Assembly: GCA_949290385.1 (NCBI GenBank)
Contig: CASERY010000039.1
Span: 1-64,000, forward strand
Direction of reading: 5' to 3'
Source: an uncultured bacterium
GTDB lineage: Bacteria > Verrucomicrobiota > Lentisphaeria > Victivallales > UBA1829
Length of the DNA: 64,000 bases
Shown: in pieces, positions 50,154-60,635 of the stretch
Numbering within the stretch: the first letter of the stretch is position 1
Layout of the letters: every line of letters starts with the position of its first letter
Notes under the pieces: generated by a model
Database searches by the model: none
The model's input: the letters and a program-made list of their open reading frames with translations, nothing else
Told to the model about the DNA's origin: nothing
Position numbers and translations under genes: made by a program

Positions 50154-51725
50154 TTACTTGAACAGCAGCGGAACGGCAAAAACCCGGCTGAAACATTCCT
50201 GCACGCTTTCATCGGGGAACAGATCCTGCAGGGATGCATACTGGCTGCTGCTGAGAATGACTTTATCCGGACGCCATGAGATTTTCAGCTTGTCCGGACT
50301 GGCATTTCCCTGAGCCAGTGCACAGGCAATGCGCAGAATCGCGGAAAGTTTCAATACCCGTGTACGGTTGTCCGGTGTCAATGCGGCAAATTCTGCATGC
50401 TGAAGGCCCGGAAAGGATTTTCGGTGATACCGTGCAGTTAAAGCTGCCACTTTTCGGTCGGAATCCACAATCCCGGGTATTTCCGTGTTGCTGATGATGT
50501 AGAATGAATGCTTATGATAAGCCTGATTGTTGATGAACATTCCGGATTTATGCAGAAGCGCAGCAATGCGCAGAAGAATTAGATCCTCATTCTTCAGTCC
50601 GTGAAGCGGGATCAGCTGCCGGAAGAGCTTTTCCGCCAGCGACCAGGTCAATTCTCCATATGCGGCATCCGTATGGTATTTTTCTGCTGTGGTTTTAATG
50701 ATATTTTCAATCTGCTGTGCAAAACGGTCCTTGCTTCCGGTCAGTCCCTGAATGAAGTCCTGCATCAGCACATCCTTTGTGGAAATCATGGGAACCAGCA
50801 GTTTCTGGGCTCCTGTAATGCGGAAGAGATTGCTGATGATCAAGGCACAGGGAATGACCGCTTCTGAAAGATCTTTTTCCATGCCGTAACGGCTGCTGAT
50901 ATCCTCAAAGGTGAGATCCGTAAGATGTTTCATCAGAAGATCGAAGTCTGAGGCGGAAAGTTCTGCGGTTCTGCTTTTGGAGAAATCTTTTCCGGACAAT
51001 GCCAGAAGAGACCTCACAGAAGAACCCATGGCTATGAGCAGGCGTGAATGAACTCTTTCTGCCAGATTCTGGATCTCACTGAATGATTTATTGACAATGG
51101 GGGTCAGATATTTGCGGACCCCGGAAGCGGACATGGTGTCCGGCATGAGCTCCAGTACACGGAGGGTTCCGATTTTAATGGTTTCAGTGAAGTGAAGTTT
51201 TCCACTGTCATAGGCACTGACCTGGCAGGCGCCTGTGCCGATATTGGCAATGAGGGCATTGCCGGAGGAGAAACGGTATTTTGCCGGAACGGTGTCCATA
51301 ACAGTAAAATAGTCAAGTCTGGCTTCGTCGGATCCCTCAAAGATTGTAACACGGATGCCGGTGGCATGATAGATCCGTTCCAGAAGAATATCTGAATTGG
51401 ATGCCTCCCGGGCGGCGCTTGTAGCAATGGCACGGTATTGTGTAATGCCGTATTCATCCATTTTGGAACGGAAATTTTTAAAGATATCACAGAGCATGCG
51501 GATGACGGCATTGCTGATTTTACCATGTCGGAATACGCTGGATCCCAGCGGAACAGCTACTTCCAGATCTTCCAGCGGACTGGTTTTGCCGGAAATGGTT
51601 TCATATTCAGCAATAAGCATCCGAACGGAATGGGCGCCAAGGTCAATCGTGGCGGCAAGAGCTTTCTGCGGGTATTTTTTTTGCGGACAAGATGTTTTCA
51701 TGGATGACGAAAGAACCGAATTCAT
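50154..51725 (-). CDS. ppx: Ppx/GppA-family exopolyphosphatase-like protein
   Basis: 523 residues. Actin-like ATPase fold: TIDLGAHSVRMLIAEY (usual DxGSNSxRL), AIATSAAREASNS, FEGSDEARLDY (usual GxEEA, carrying the catalytic acid) and then NIGTGACQVS where most members have DxGGGSxE, so the second phosphate loop is altered. A C-terminal HD-like helical domain follows (LLRIAALLHKSGMFI, HKHSFYIISN, ARYHRKSFP). The ATG overlaps the ROK kinase stop. Probably degrades polyphosphate or senses it, with reduced or altered activity possible. TAA stop. Confidence 0.83.
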   Translation of the reverse strand: MNSVLSSSMKTSCPQKKYPQKALAATIDLGAHSVRMLIAEYETISGKTSPLEDLEVAVPLGSSVFRHGKISNAVIRMLCDIFKNFRSKMDEYGITQYRAIATSAAREASNSDILLERIYHATGIRVTIFEGSDEARLDYFTVMDTVPAKYRFSSGNALIANIGTGACQVSAYDSGKLHFTETIKIGTLRVLELMPDTMSASGVRKYLTPIVNKSFSEIQNLAERVHSRLLIAMGSSVRSLLALSGKDFSKSRTAELSASDFDLLMKHLTDLTFEDISSRYGMEKDLSEAVIPCALIISNLFRITGAQKLLVPMISTKDVLMQDFIQGLTGSKDRFAQQIENIIKTTAEKYHTDAAYGELTWSLAEKLFRQLIPLHGLKNEDLILLRIAALLHKSGMFINNQAYHKHSFYIISNTEIPGIVDSDRKVAALTARYHRKSFPGLQHAEFAALTPDNRTRVLKLSAILRIACALAQGNASPDKLKISWRPDKVILSSSQYASLQDLFPDESVQECFSRVFAVPLLFK

Positions 51726-52702
51726 ATTTTTCCTTTGTTTCTGGCATAGACGGTGGCCCCAACGGCTACGGCATTGTCGCCGAGCTTTGCAAAACGGATG
51801 CCCACCTTGGCGGGATCGAGTCCGAAGAGATGGGCGTCGAAACTGCGTTTGAATGCAGGATACATTTCAGTGCCCAGCTCTTCTATGACTCCACCTCCTA
51901 GAATGATGCAGTCCGGCGCTACAATGGCTGATGCTGAAGCGGCTGCAACCCCCAGCATGTAAGCTCCGTCATTAACAACGCGCCGGACACTGGCATCCCC
52001 GGCAAAATAGGCTTTGGCCAGCTGCTTGCTTTTGATATTCTTGCTGCAGATATTGAATTTATCGGGAGGCAGGAGAGTGTGCTGGCCCTTTTTGAAGATT
52101 TCTTTTTTCAGAGCTTTGACAAAGGCGATTTTGCTGCAGTAAGCCTCTGCGCATCCACGGTGGCCGCATCCGCAGCGGCGTCCGCCCTTCCGGATAATGG
52201 CGTGTCCGAATTCCCCTGCCAGACCGGAGTTGCCGCAGTGAAGATGACCGTTGATGATGATGCCGCCGCCGAGACCTGTGCCGACGTAATAGCCAATCAC
52301 GGTTTTAAATCCCTGTGCAGCTCCGTAAACATATTCGCCAAGAGTGCCAAGATTGCCGTCGTTGTTCATATATACTTCACGGCCGAAGAGTTTGTGGAAG
52401 GTGTTTTTAAGAGAAAAATTTTTCCAGCCGAGGTTGGTGGCGTGAAGACAGTCTCCTGTTTCCGGATCGACCGGTGCGGGGATGGCAACGCCTACTGGCT
52501 GAATGTCATCCAGAGAAACGCCGATTTGCGAGGCGGCGGTTTTGCCGAGCTCAAGAATATCTGAAGCGATTTTTTCCGGGCCTGCGCCGTTGTCTGTTGC
52601 GTTTTTGGCTTCAGAGAGAATTTTGCCGGAAGCGTCTGTGATGACTGCATAAATTTTGGTTCCGCCTAAGTCAATGCCGAGAGCCAGTCCGTTGTCTGCC
52701 AT
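51722..52702 (-). CDS. ROK-family sugar kinase (glucokinase-like)
   Basis: 326 residues. ALGIDLGGTKIYAVI (phosphate 1), VGVAIPAPVD, NNDGNLGTLGEY, GYYVGTGLGGGIIINGH, and the ROK zinc signature GLAGEFGHAIIRKGGRRCGCGHRGCAEAY. Its stop overlaps the ppx start and ppk1 follows, so polyphosphate rather than ATP could be a phosphoryl donor; polyphosphate glucokinases belong to the ROK family. Ribosome site CTGGAGGA ahead of ATG 52702. TGA stop. Confidence 0.88.
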   Translation of the reverse strand: MADNGLALGIDLGGTKIYAVITDASGKILSEAKNATDNGAGPEKIASDILELGKTAASQIGVSLDDIQPVGVAIPAPVDPETGDCLHATNLGWKNFSLKNTFHKLFGREVYMNNDGNLGTLGEYVYGAAQGFKTVIGYYVGTGLGGGIIINGHLHCGNSGLAGEFGHAIIRKGGRRCGCGHRGCAEAYCSKIAFVKALKKEIFKKGQHTLLPPDKFNICSKNIKSKQLAKAYFAGDASVRRVVNDGAYMLGVAAASASAIVAPDCIILGGGVIEELGTEMYPAFKRSFDAHLFGLDPAKVGIRFAKLGDNAVAVGATVYARNKGKI

Positions 52703-53201
52703 TTTGTGAGTCCTCCAGGGATAATCTGAATGTGCGGATAGAAGAATGTGTGTTCATACGTATTTTCTTTTCAAATGAAACTCTAGCTTTTTTCTTTGTA
52801 AAATGCAAATTCTTTTTACTCGGAACCGTGTGATTTAACGGATTTTTCATGCCCCGGGGAGCAAGATGGAATTGTCTGTGCTCTTTTCCGGAAAGGCCAT
52901 CTGCAGCAGTCCGGATGAATTGGTCCTTCTGACATGATTCGAGCGTTCAGAACTGACGGTGAAAACCTTGCCGGGATACAGATGCTGTCGAGATCTGGGC
53001 TCAGAACTGACTGTGAACGCATTGTCGAGCGCTCTGAAGCTGCCGGCAGACTGAGATGCAATTCTGCGGCATGTCCGTTCAGATATTTATTTTCATCTGA
53101 AAAAACGGGAGAGCCGTCGAAACGGTTCTCCCGAAAACATGCGGAATGGAGAAGGTTGCAGCAGCAAGGAATATAGTTTCCTGAGAAATTCAATATTCCG
53201 T
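52703..53201. other. Intergenic, about 500 bases, with terminator of the decarboxylase gene
   Basis: Left part is the leader of the ROK-ppx-ppk unit. Right part holds the terminator at 53100-53133. Short ORFs on both strands (52816-53229, 52934-53176) are not supported. Confidence 0.45.
53100..53133 (-). terminator. Strong rho-independent terminator of the decarboxylase gene
   Basis: On the minus strand CGGGAGAACCGT-TTCG-ACGGCTCTCCCG forms a 12-bp stem with one mismatch and a TTCG tetraloop, followed by TTTTTT. It lies about 70 bases after the TAA. Confidence 0.8.
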
Positions 53202-55502
53202 TTACAGCACACATTCCTTTTTCAGGCACATGACCTGATAGACTCCATCCACTGATTTGGTTCCTTCTGTAACATGTTCAAAGCCGGGGAATTCACGATC
53301 CCAGGATTCCAGCGCTTTGAGGTACTTGATCTGCGGACTGTTTTCATCGCCGAAGACTTCTCCGGACATGAGCATGGGAATGCCGGGAGGATAGGGAATG
53401 ATAGAGTTTGCACTGACACGTCCTGCCAGCTTGGAAGAAGGCACGAATTCAACTTCATTCCTGACAATCTTCTAGTATGCGTCATGGGGCGATACCACGG
53501 GTTTTGGAATGGAGGAAAAGGCTGCATTGAGAAGTTCACCCGGTTGATTTTCACGAATATATCCAAACATGCGTTCCCCAAGATCTTTCAAGCCGCACTT
53601 ACCGTAATAAGCGGGATATTTTTCTGCAAGATCCGGGAAAATTTCGGAGATTGGAGTATTTTCCTGATAGTGTTTGCGGAAATTCAGCAGAACATTGACC
53701 AGTGTTCCCCATTTGCCCTTGGTAATGCCCATGGAGAACAGGAACATAATCTGGAAGTCTGTTGTCCGGGTCGGTACAATGCCGTGCTGATACAGGTAAC
53801 TTGTCACGAGAGCGGCAGGAACGCCATGATCGGCAATTTTTCCGTTGACATCCATTCCCGGTGCAAGAATACTGACTTTGATAGGATCCAGCATGACCCA
53901 GTTTTCCTCCCCGAGATCTTTGAAGCCATGCCATTCATCCCCGTCTTCAATACGCCAGCAGCGCTGGTCATGGATCAGCAGATCTCTGGGGGCGTCTTTG
54001 AAATCATAAGTCTTGCCGGTTTTGTGGTCAGTGACCTTTTCTGCGTTCCAGGGCTTGAAGAACCAGGAACCTTTTTTCTGGGCTTCATCGTAGAGTTTTG
54101 CCATGGTTTGACGGAAGTCCACAGCTTCTTCTATGACTTCTGTGGTGAGGGATTCGCCGCTGCGGTACATCATCATGCTGGAAATGTCGTTGGATGCACA
54201 GATGGCGTAGAGCGGGGAGGTCGTGGAATGAAGCATGTAAGCCTGATTGAAACGGTCGAAATCAATAGCGCCTTTCCCATTGCGTACGTGAATGTAGGAG
54301 GCCTGCGACAGGGCATTCAGCAGTTTGTGCGTGGAATGGGTGGCAAATACTGTGGGACCCTGATGACGGGCTGGATCTCCCCGCATGACGTAATGGTCTT
54401 CGTACATGGGATTGAAACGGGCATATCCGTACCAGGCTTCATCGCAGTGGATGCGGTCACAGCTTTCCGCAAGAATTTTTTCCACTTTCGCGGAATTGTA
54501 GCAGAGGCCGTCATAGGTGCAGTTGGTGAAGACGGAATAAACAGGTTTGCCGTCGTTATGTTTCAGAGGAAGGTCCTGAATTTTCTTGGCAATAGCGTCT
54601 TTTGTCATTTCCGACTTCCGGATGGGGCCGATAATGCCGTAGCTGTTGCGGGTGGGGATCATGTATACGGGAACAGCGCCTGTAAGAATCAAACCTTCTT
54701 CGATGGACTTGTGGCAGTTGCGGTCGCAGATCACAAGATCATTTTCTGCAATACAGGCCTGCATGATGGTCCGGTTGGAGCCGGACGTGCCCACAACAAT
54801 GGAGTAGGACTGGTGAGCACCGAAAACTTTTGCTGCAAATTTTTCGCTTTCCCCGAATGCTCCTTCATGATCCAGCAGAGATCCGATGGAACTGCGTTCG
54901 ATACCGGTATCGGTGCGGAAGAGATTTTCCCCATAGAAATCAAAGAATTTCTTGCCGGCGGGCGTCTTGGTGAATCCGATACCGCCTTGATGACCGGGGG
55001 CAGCCCAGGAATATTCATGATTGTGTTCATTGTATTCCCAAATGGCTTTCATGAGGGGGGGAAGAAGGGTTTCACGGAAGCGGATAATAGCGCCTTCAAT
55101 GCGTCCGGCAATGAATTCCGGACTGTCTTCAAAAATCCATACGAACTCATTGGCCAGTTCCATGAGTGCAAAGGATATGTGTTCCGAGGTACTTTCCCGG
55201 TCGGCCCGCAGAAAGACTGGACCGGATGCCTGGCGTTCCCGGATTTTTCGCAGCAGCTGGACTTCAGAATGTTCTCCCTTGTGGTCCTGGTTCATGCTGC
55301 TTGCCACCAGAATGGCATCGAGATCCATATTGGTTTCAATGAGCGGTTTTGCTTCCAGACTGCAGGCAGCACGGATTACCTGAATATGACGATTTTCCAG
55401 CGATTGTGCCACACGGTCAATGGCTCTTTCCATGATTTTGCTGGCATCACTTTCAGAATCTCCAACAATGAGCACTTGTCTGGACTCGAGTTCATTATTC
55501 AT
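53202..55502 (-). CDS. Orn/Lys/Arg decarboxylase, closest in motif to inducible lysine decarboxylase
   Basis: 766 residues, PLP fold type I. N-terminal response-regulator-like wing (VLIVGDSESDAS), then the PLP core with WAAPGHQGG, GTSGSNRTIMQA, HCDEAWYGYARF and the Schiff-base lysine in ATHSTHKLLNALSQ, and the C-terminal domain GRVSANSIIPYPPGIPMLMSGEV. TAG at 53472 lies in PHDAY-x-KIVRNEVE; in E. coli CadA/LdcC, as I recall, this reads PHEAWQRQIKGEVE, so the TAG aligns with Gln. Removing the carboxylate consumes a proton, giving acid resistance with the neighbouring antiporter. AGGAG is nine bases ahead of ATG 55502. TAA stop. Confidence 0.9.
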
Positions 55503-55838
55503 GAATAAGATCTCCTGTAAAAATAGTTTCTGTTCAGCTGTTTTTTTGAATCGGTTGCATCTGAAAAACAGCACACTGTCCCGGGGAAAGAAGAAGGAGA
55601 ATCCGGCGAGTTCCAGAAACCCGGGGACACTTGCGGGCTTGAGGCCCGAATTCCCTTCTGTTTCTTCTGTTTTTAACGGAATATGCCGAGAGAGGATTGA
55701 AACCGGACCGGCAGGAAAAAAGTCTGCGTCGAAAACGTTTCAGACGCATCCCGTTACTTTCTCTGAACGGCACTTAAAGTTGATTTGATTCACAGAAAAT
55801 TTCGTGATGTTTTTTCAACATTTCCAGAATCAAATTTC
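55503..55838. other. Intergenic between antiporter and decarboxylase, about 335 bases
   Basis: A small GC-rich stem (CGGGC-CTCAA-GCCCG, about 55633-55647) is present without a T-run. The decarboxylase could be expressed from its own promoter here or by read-through from the antiporter gene. No gene seen. Confidence 0.4.
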
Positions 55839-57344
55839 TTACAGCTTGACTTTATCTGTAGCAAACAGCACAATTGCAATAACTGCTACAATGACGATGC
55901 AGATCGCTCCGGCAAGCTCCATTTTAGTGAAATACTTCTGATTCGTCTGGCCGGCCGGATGATCTGCGGATGCGGCATTTTCCTTCTGTGCCTGGAAGCT
56001 ATCATGTCTTGCCCAGATATACACAGGAATGCCGATCATCAGGAAAATAAAAGCCATCAGCAGGTAAGTGAGTCCGGCTGCATAAATCATCCACAAGGCA
56101 TAAATGCTTCCTGCAAAACCACAGAAAGCCGCAAATTTTTCCCGGACCGGAAGATTCTGCGGATACTCCTTGCGCAGACAGATTTTCCACAAATAGGCTG
56201 TACAGGCAAGGTAAGGCGGAAGAATCATTACGGTTGTTACAGACAGCATTGTATTCCAGGCATTGTTTGCAAAATAAACCAGAATCATTGTCAGCTGCAT
56301 AATTCCGCTGGTAACCCACAGGGATACACTGGGGCTTTCATTTTTATTTTCCCGGCAGAAAATTTTGGGGAAGGTTCCGTCCTGCGCCGCAGCATACGGG
56401 ATCTGGGCGATCATGATTGTGAGAGCGAGCCAGCTGGTCAGCAGTGCCACCACCACGCCCAGATTCATGACCCATCCACCCCAGGTTCCTTTGACGACAT
56501 CGGCCAGAAGCGGAGCCGTGGAAGGATTTTCCAGACCGGCCAGTGTGCTCTGAGGCATACGCCCATAGGGGAGCAGGGAAAGAAGCACGTAGATGACAAG
56601 ACAACCTATGAATCCCAGAATGGTGGCTGTTCCTACATCTTTGGCGCTTCTTGCTTTCGCAGAAATCACAACGGCGCCTTCGATACCGATGAAGGCCCAT
56701 AAGGTAACAAGCATAGTGGATTTGATTTGTCCGAGAACGCTTCCCAGCGGTTTCAGGTGTTCCGATGGAATTGTCTGTGCACCCCAGAAATCCGTGGTGA
56801 ACATTTTGAATTTGAATACAAAAATCATGATAACGATAAAGAGCAGCAACGGAATGAGTTTGAAGATGGTTCCCGCCACGTTTAAGAAGGCTGCCTGTTT
56901 GACGCCACGCAGCACTGCCCAGTTCATGACCCAGATGACAATGGAGCCGCCGATAATAGACCAGATGTTGTTGCCGTCGGTGAACACGCCGGGGAAGAAG
57001 TAATCAAGTGCATCCATCAGCAGAACGGCGTATGCAACATTGCCAAAGATATTGCACAGCCAGTAGGCCCAGGCCATTTGAAAGCCGGCAAAACGTCCGA
57101 ATCCCAAACGAGCATAAGCATAGATGCCGGTGGTCGCATCGGGTCTTGCGGAGGAGAGAATGCGGAAGGTGTTTGCAATGAAAAACATTCCGAGTCCTGT
57201 AATGATCCATGCCAGGATCACGGCTCCTGCCGAGGCACCCTGCGCCATATTTTGCGGCAGACTGAAAATGCCTCCACCAATCATGGCGCTGATCACAATG
57301 GCGACCAGCGGAATGACACCAAGTTTTTTGTTTGGATCTGTCAT
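55839..57344 (-). CDS. Amino acid/polyamine antiporter, APC superfamily (ArcD/AdiC/CadB-like)
   Basis: 501 residues, about twelve transmembrane helices. N-terminal KKLGVIPLVAIVISAMIGGGIFSLPQNMA carries the substrate-binding GxG kink of APC exchangers and is very like arginine:ornithine antiporters. FAGFQMAWAYWLCN and FIGIEGAVVISAKARS are further family marks. Downstream lies the decarboxylase, so the likely job is to import the amino acid and export the decarboxylated amine. AAGGGAC before ATG 57344. TAA stop, no TAG. Confidence 0.88.
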   Translation of the reverse strand: MTDPNKKLGVIPLVAIVISAMIGGGIFSLPQNMAQGASAGAVILAWIITGLGMFFIANTFRILSSARPDATTGIYAYARLGFGRFAGFQMAWAYWLCNIFGNVAYAVLLMDALDYFFPGVFTDGNNIWSIIGGSIVIWVMNWAVLRGVKQAAFLNVAGTIFKLIPLLLFIVIMIFVFKFKMFTTDFWGAQTIPSEHLKPLGSVLGQIKSTMLVTLWAFIGIEGAVVISAKARSAKDVGTATILGFIGCLVIYVLLSLLPYGRMPQSTLAGLENPSTAPLLADVVKGTWGGWVMNLGVVVALLTSWLALTIMIAQIPYAAAQDGTFPKIFCRENKNESPSVSLWVTSGIMQLTMILVYFANNAWNTMLSVTTVMILPPYLACTAYLWKICLRKEYPQNLPVREKFAAFCGFAGSIYALWMIYAAGLTYLLMAFIFLMIGIPVYIWARHDSFQAQKENAASADHPAGQTNQKYFTKMELAGAICIVIVAVIAIVLFATDKVKL

Positions 57345-58271
57345 AAAAAGTCCCTTCTTTCTTTTTCCGGTTATGGTATTGATTCAAATCTCATATGAGA
57401 AAAAAAAGACGTTGGATGATGAACCTGACGGTGCGGGAGAAGTTGAGGAAGAAAACATTCCTGACCGTATTTCAACGGGCTACTACACCTGAGAAAATGC
57501 TATCTGTTGAATGCATAAAATTTTGGGGTATGAAAATCGCAGAGTTTCCGTAGGGATGCAAATATTTTTTGATGCAGAAACAACTTCATATTCATACCAG
57601 TTCTCCCTGAATGCGTACATCCCTTGTTTTCCTGTGTGGAAGACTTGGGACTTACTTGGGGCCTGAAAAACTGAAAAATAAAACGGTCAAAGTAAAGCAA
57701 AGGCTGAATAGAATAAAGGCATTGAAATTCTTTTGTTTCAGGAAGTATGAAAATACGATTCATTCAGCTACGCTGGATAAAAACGTTTTTTCAGAAGAAA
57801 ATTCCTGAAATCTGACCTAAGGATAGTGCAAAGGTATTGAAATGTCAAGGATAAATTGAGTTGTAATAGATTAATTATCAATAAGATGTTATACGAATAA
57901 ATATGCGTGCTGCAATTTTCCTGTATTTTATTTTGAACCTGAAAAAACTGCTAAAAATTTGTATGAATTCATCGGCTTTGTAAGGCCCAAAAGAATTGAA
58001 AATATTTTTGATTTATATTCCCTTCCTGTCCTGTTCCAGCCAGGAATGCTTGAAGAAATCACGTCAGGGACAGAACAAGAAAGCCGGAAACAGGAGCAAG
58101 GAAGAAACAGAAAGTCTTATAAGATCTGTGTAATTTTACAGGAAAGACGGACAGACGTTGCTGTTCTTTATCCTGATCGGGAGATAAACCTGCAGCATTT
58201 TCTGCAGGAGCGTTTTATGATGTTTCACAGAATGAAAAATCCACCTGTTCAAGCGGTGTGTTTTCCTGTCT
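57345..58271. other. About 930 bases without a supported gene
   Basis: Very A+T-rich in the middle (57820-57960). A + strand frame stays open from about 57880 to 58309 and is protein-like in part (FIGFVRPKRIENIFDLYSL; VAVLYPDREINLQHFL). It lacks an ATG and a ribosome site and runs into the antisense of apbE, so it may be a gene remnant. A + frame at 57611-57808 is similar in quality. Confidence 0.35.
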
Positions 58272-59612
58272 TCATGCTCTGCACTATAAGTCGACCGAAT
58301 CTATCATGATTGCGGTGTTCCATAAAATTCCAGAGCCTGTCAAACCGGGACCTGTGGAAGCTGCGCGGATAGAGGGGATTTTGTCTTCATGATATGGCTG
58401 AGTTTTAATCTCTTCCTGTGCTGGAGAGTCAGGTCTTTCCTGTTCCTGTCCGGTGGATGCTTCTGACTGAGGAACGGGCACTTCCGGCACACTGAAGTCG
58501 AAGCCTTCTCCGATCACAAAGGACTGTACTTTGGATGGATCCTGCGGATTCAGCTGGAAGATCAGGGCACGAAAATCCGGATTCTTTTCATGAAATTCCA
58601 GAGCGAATTCCGGTCCTGCCACAAAGATGGCGGTGGAGAGAACATCCGAATCCATCCCGGAGGGCGCTATGACTGTAACGGAAAGCATGTTTTCCACCGG
58701 ATAGCCGGTTTTCGGATTGATGATATGGGAGTAACGTTTACCATTGATCATCAGGTAACGTTCGTAGCTGCCGCTGGTGGATATGGCTTCATTCTGCAGC
58801 GTTACAATGCCGCAGATGGAAGATGGATCACTGCTGAAAGGGTTGCGGATGCCTGCTGAATAGGGAGTCTCCCGAAGGCCCATGCGTGTGAATAGATTCC
58901 TGAACGAAAATGGTTGTCCCGCGGTTTGTTTAGGCGGTGGCGGTTCCGGGAGAGCCAGGGCATTGCCTCCGATATCAATAAAACCGCGTTCAAAGCCGAA
59001 ACGCTGTTTCAGTTGTTTGGCGGCATAGTCCAGGGCATAGCCTTTGGCGATTCCGCCAAGATTGATGGACATGCCGTCGACGGTGAAGAAAACGGTGTGA
59101 TTCTAGTCGTCAAAGCGGACTTTGTCCAATCCGACTTTCTTCAGGGCTTCGGATATCTCCTTTTCCGAAGGCAGCTCCTTGCGCTGTCTGCGGTAATCCC
59201 AGATCCGGGTCAGGGGGCCCACTGTAATATCGAAGGCTCCGTGGGAAAGACGGTGCATTTCCCGGGCCTTGGAAAGAACTTCCCAAAGTTGGTCACTGCA
59301 GTGGAACGGTTCTTTTGCGGCAGTGGCATTGAGCTTGGCCAGTTCGCTTTCCGGATTAAATATATTGAAGCGTTTTTCCACTTCCCGGATGGCATCCTGA
59401 ATGCACAGGAAGGCTTCATTGAACTGATTCTCCTGCGGCAGATACAGTCGGGCTGTTGCAAGTGTGGACATGGTTGAAAAAAGGGTTGTCTGTGTATAGA
59501 CGGTTTTGCCTTTTGCAAAAAAGGCCATGTAGACAACCAGAAGAATCAGGGAAAGCGAGACAACTTTCAGGATTCTGCGAACATAGGGATTTCTTAAGAT
59601 TGTTGAATTCAC
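58272..59612 (-). CDS. apbE: FAD:protein FMN transferase (ApbE)
   Basis: 446 residues. Single N-terminal membrane segment (VVSLSLILLVVYMAFFA), then the ApbE core: FNPESELAKLN, GAFDITVGPLTRIW, LGGIAKGYALDYAA, GFIDIGGNALAL, SHIINPKTGYPV and VIAPSGMDSDVLSTAIFV. TAG at 59103 (RFDD-x-NHTVFFTVDGMSINLGGIAKGY) sits in the middle of the domain; a second at 58284 lies three codons before TGA 58272. It attaches FMN to Thr of Rnf/Nqr-type electron-transfer proteins. The ~80-residue Pro/Glu-rich tail is unusual. Confidence 0.9.
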
Positions 59613-59738
59613 AGTCGGAACTCCTTCTTTGATAGATCGATCCTTTTGGATTTCTTTGATTCTTTTCTTTTTGTCCTGCCTTGTTCATGCTTCTTTGCAA
59701 AATGTCCGGCAGGACAGTTTTCTGTCTTTTCTGCCTTA

Positions 59739-60635
59739 TTATGCTCTCGGATGAAACCTGTGATGAACTTCCAGCAGCTGCCGTTCATCCACATGGGTAT
59801 AAATCTGCGTTGTGCTGATATCGGCGTGCCCCAGCATTTCCTGAATAACACGCAGATCCGCACCATTTTCCAGCAGGTGGCTGGCAAAGGAATGACGCAG
59901 CGTATGCGGATGAATGTTTTTCTGTATGCCGGCAAGAAGCGCCGCTTCCTTGACGATGCCCCAGATACGCTCCCGGTCAAGACGTTTGCCATGACGGGAA
60001 AGGAAAACATACGCACTGGAGACATCTTTGAGCAACAGGGGTCTGGCCTGTTTGAGATAACGCTCCAGCAGATCCCTTGCAACACTGCCGACCGGGACGA
60101 TACGTTCTTTGGAACCTTTTCCAAGCACTCGGACAGTCCCCTCATCGAAGTGAAGCATTCCCAGCTTTAGATCGGCGCACTCCGAAACCCGCAGTCCGCT
60201 GGAGTACAGCATTTCCAGAATACAGCGGTTCCTGAGAAGGAGCGGATCTTTTGCGTTGTCCGGATAGGCATCCAGAAGGCGGATGACTTCCTGACCGGAG
60301 AGATAATCCGGAAGAATGCGCCAGAGTTTAGGCGATTCCATGACATCCGTAATATTGGCCGGAATGATGCGTTCCCGTGCAAGATAACTGAAAAAGACTT
60401 TGATGGATACCAGACGTCTTGCCAGACTGCTGGTTTCCATGCCGCGGTTTTTCCGGGATTCCAGATAACGGAGAATGTGTTCGCGTTCGACTTGACGCAA
60501 ATCAATAATCTTTTCATCGTCCCGCAGATATGTGATAAAGTCCAGCAGGTCGGAACGATAGGCCTTGACGGAGTTTTCTCCGAGCCCGCGTTCAATGGCG
60601 AGATATCCGCTGAAATGATTGAGAATCCGTTCCAT
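59739..60635 (-). CDS. xerD: XerD-like tyrosine recombinase
   Basis: 298 residues, standard Xer length. SAM-like N-terminal domain (FSGYLAIERGLGENSVKAYRSDL), catalytic Arg in YSSGLRVSECADL, Lys in GKGSKERIVPV, HTLRHSFASHLLENGADLR and the Tyr nucleophile in DISTTQIYTHV. Its length and lack of extensions fit chromosome-dimer resolution rather than an integrase of a mobile element; no att-like repeats were seen nearby. TAA stop, no TAG. Confidence 0.9.
   Translation of the reverse strand: MERILNHFSGYLAIERGLGENSVKAYRSDLLDFITYLRDDEKIIDLRQVEREHILRYLESRKNRGMETSSLARRLVSIKVFFSYLARERIIPANITDVMESPKLWRILPDYLSGQEVIRLLDAYPDNAKDPLLLRNRCILEMLYSSGLRVSECADLKLGMLHFDEGTVRVLGKGSKERIVPVGSVARDLLERYLKQARPLLLKDVSSAYVFLSRHGKRLDRERIWGIVKEAALLAGIQKNIHPHTLRHSFASHLLENGADLRVIQEMLGHADISTTQIYTHVDERQLLEVHHRFHPRA

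Noticed and set aside
53274-55508. 744-codon ORF on the + strand
   Set aside because: It is the antisense shadow of the decarboxylase gene, whose motifs are clear on the minus strand.
59739-60635. Phage or ICE integrase
   Set aside because: Length and motifs are those of XerC/D; no flanking direct repeats, tRNA or mobile genes were found.
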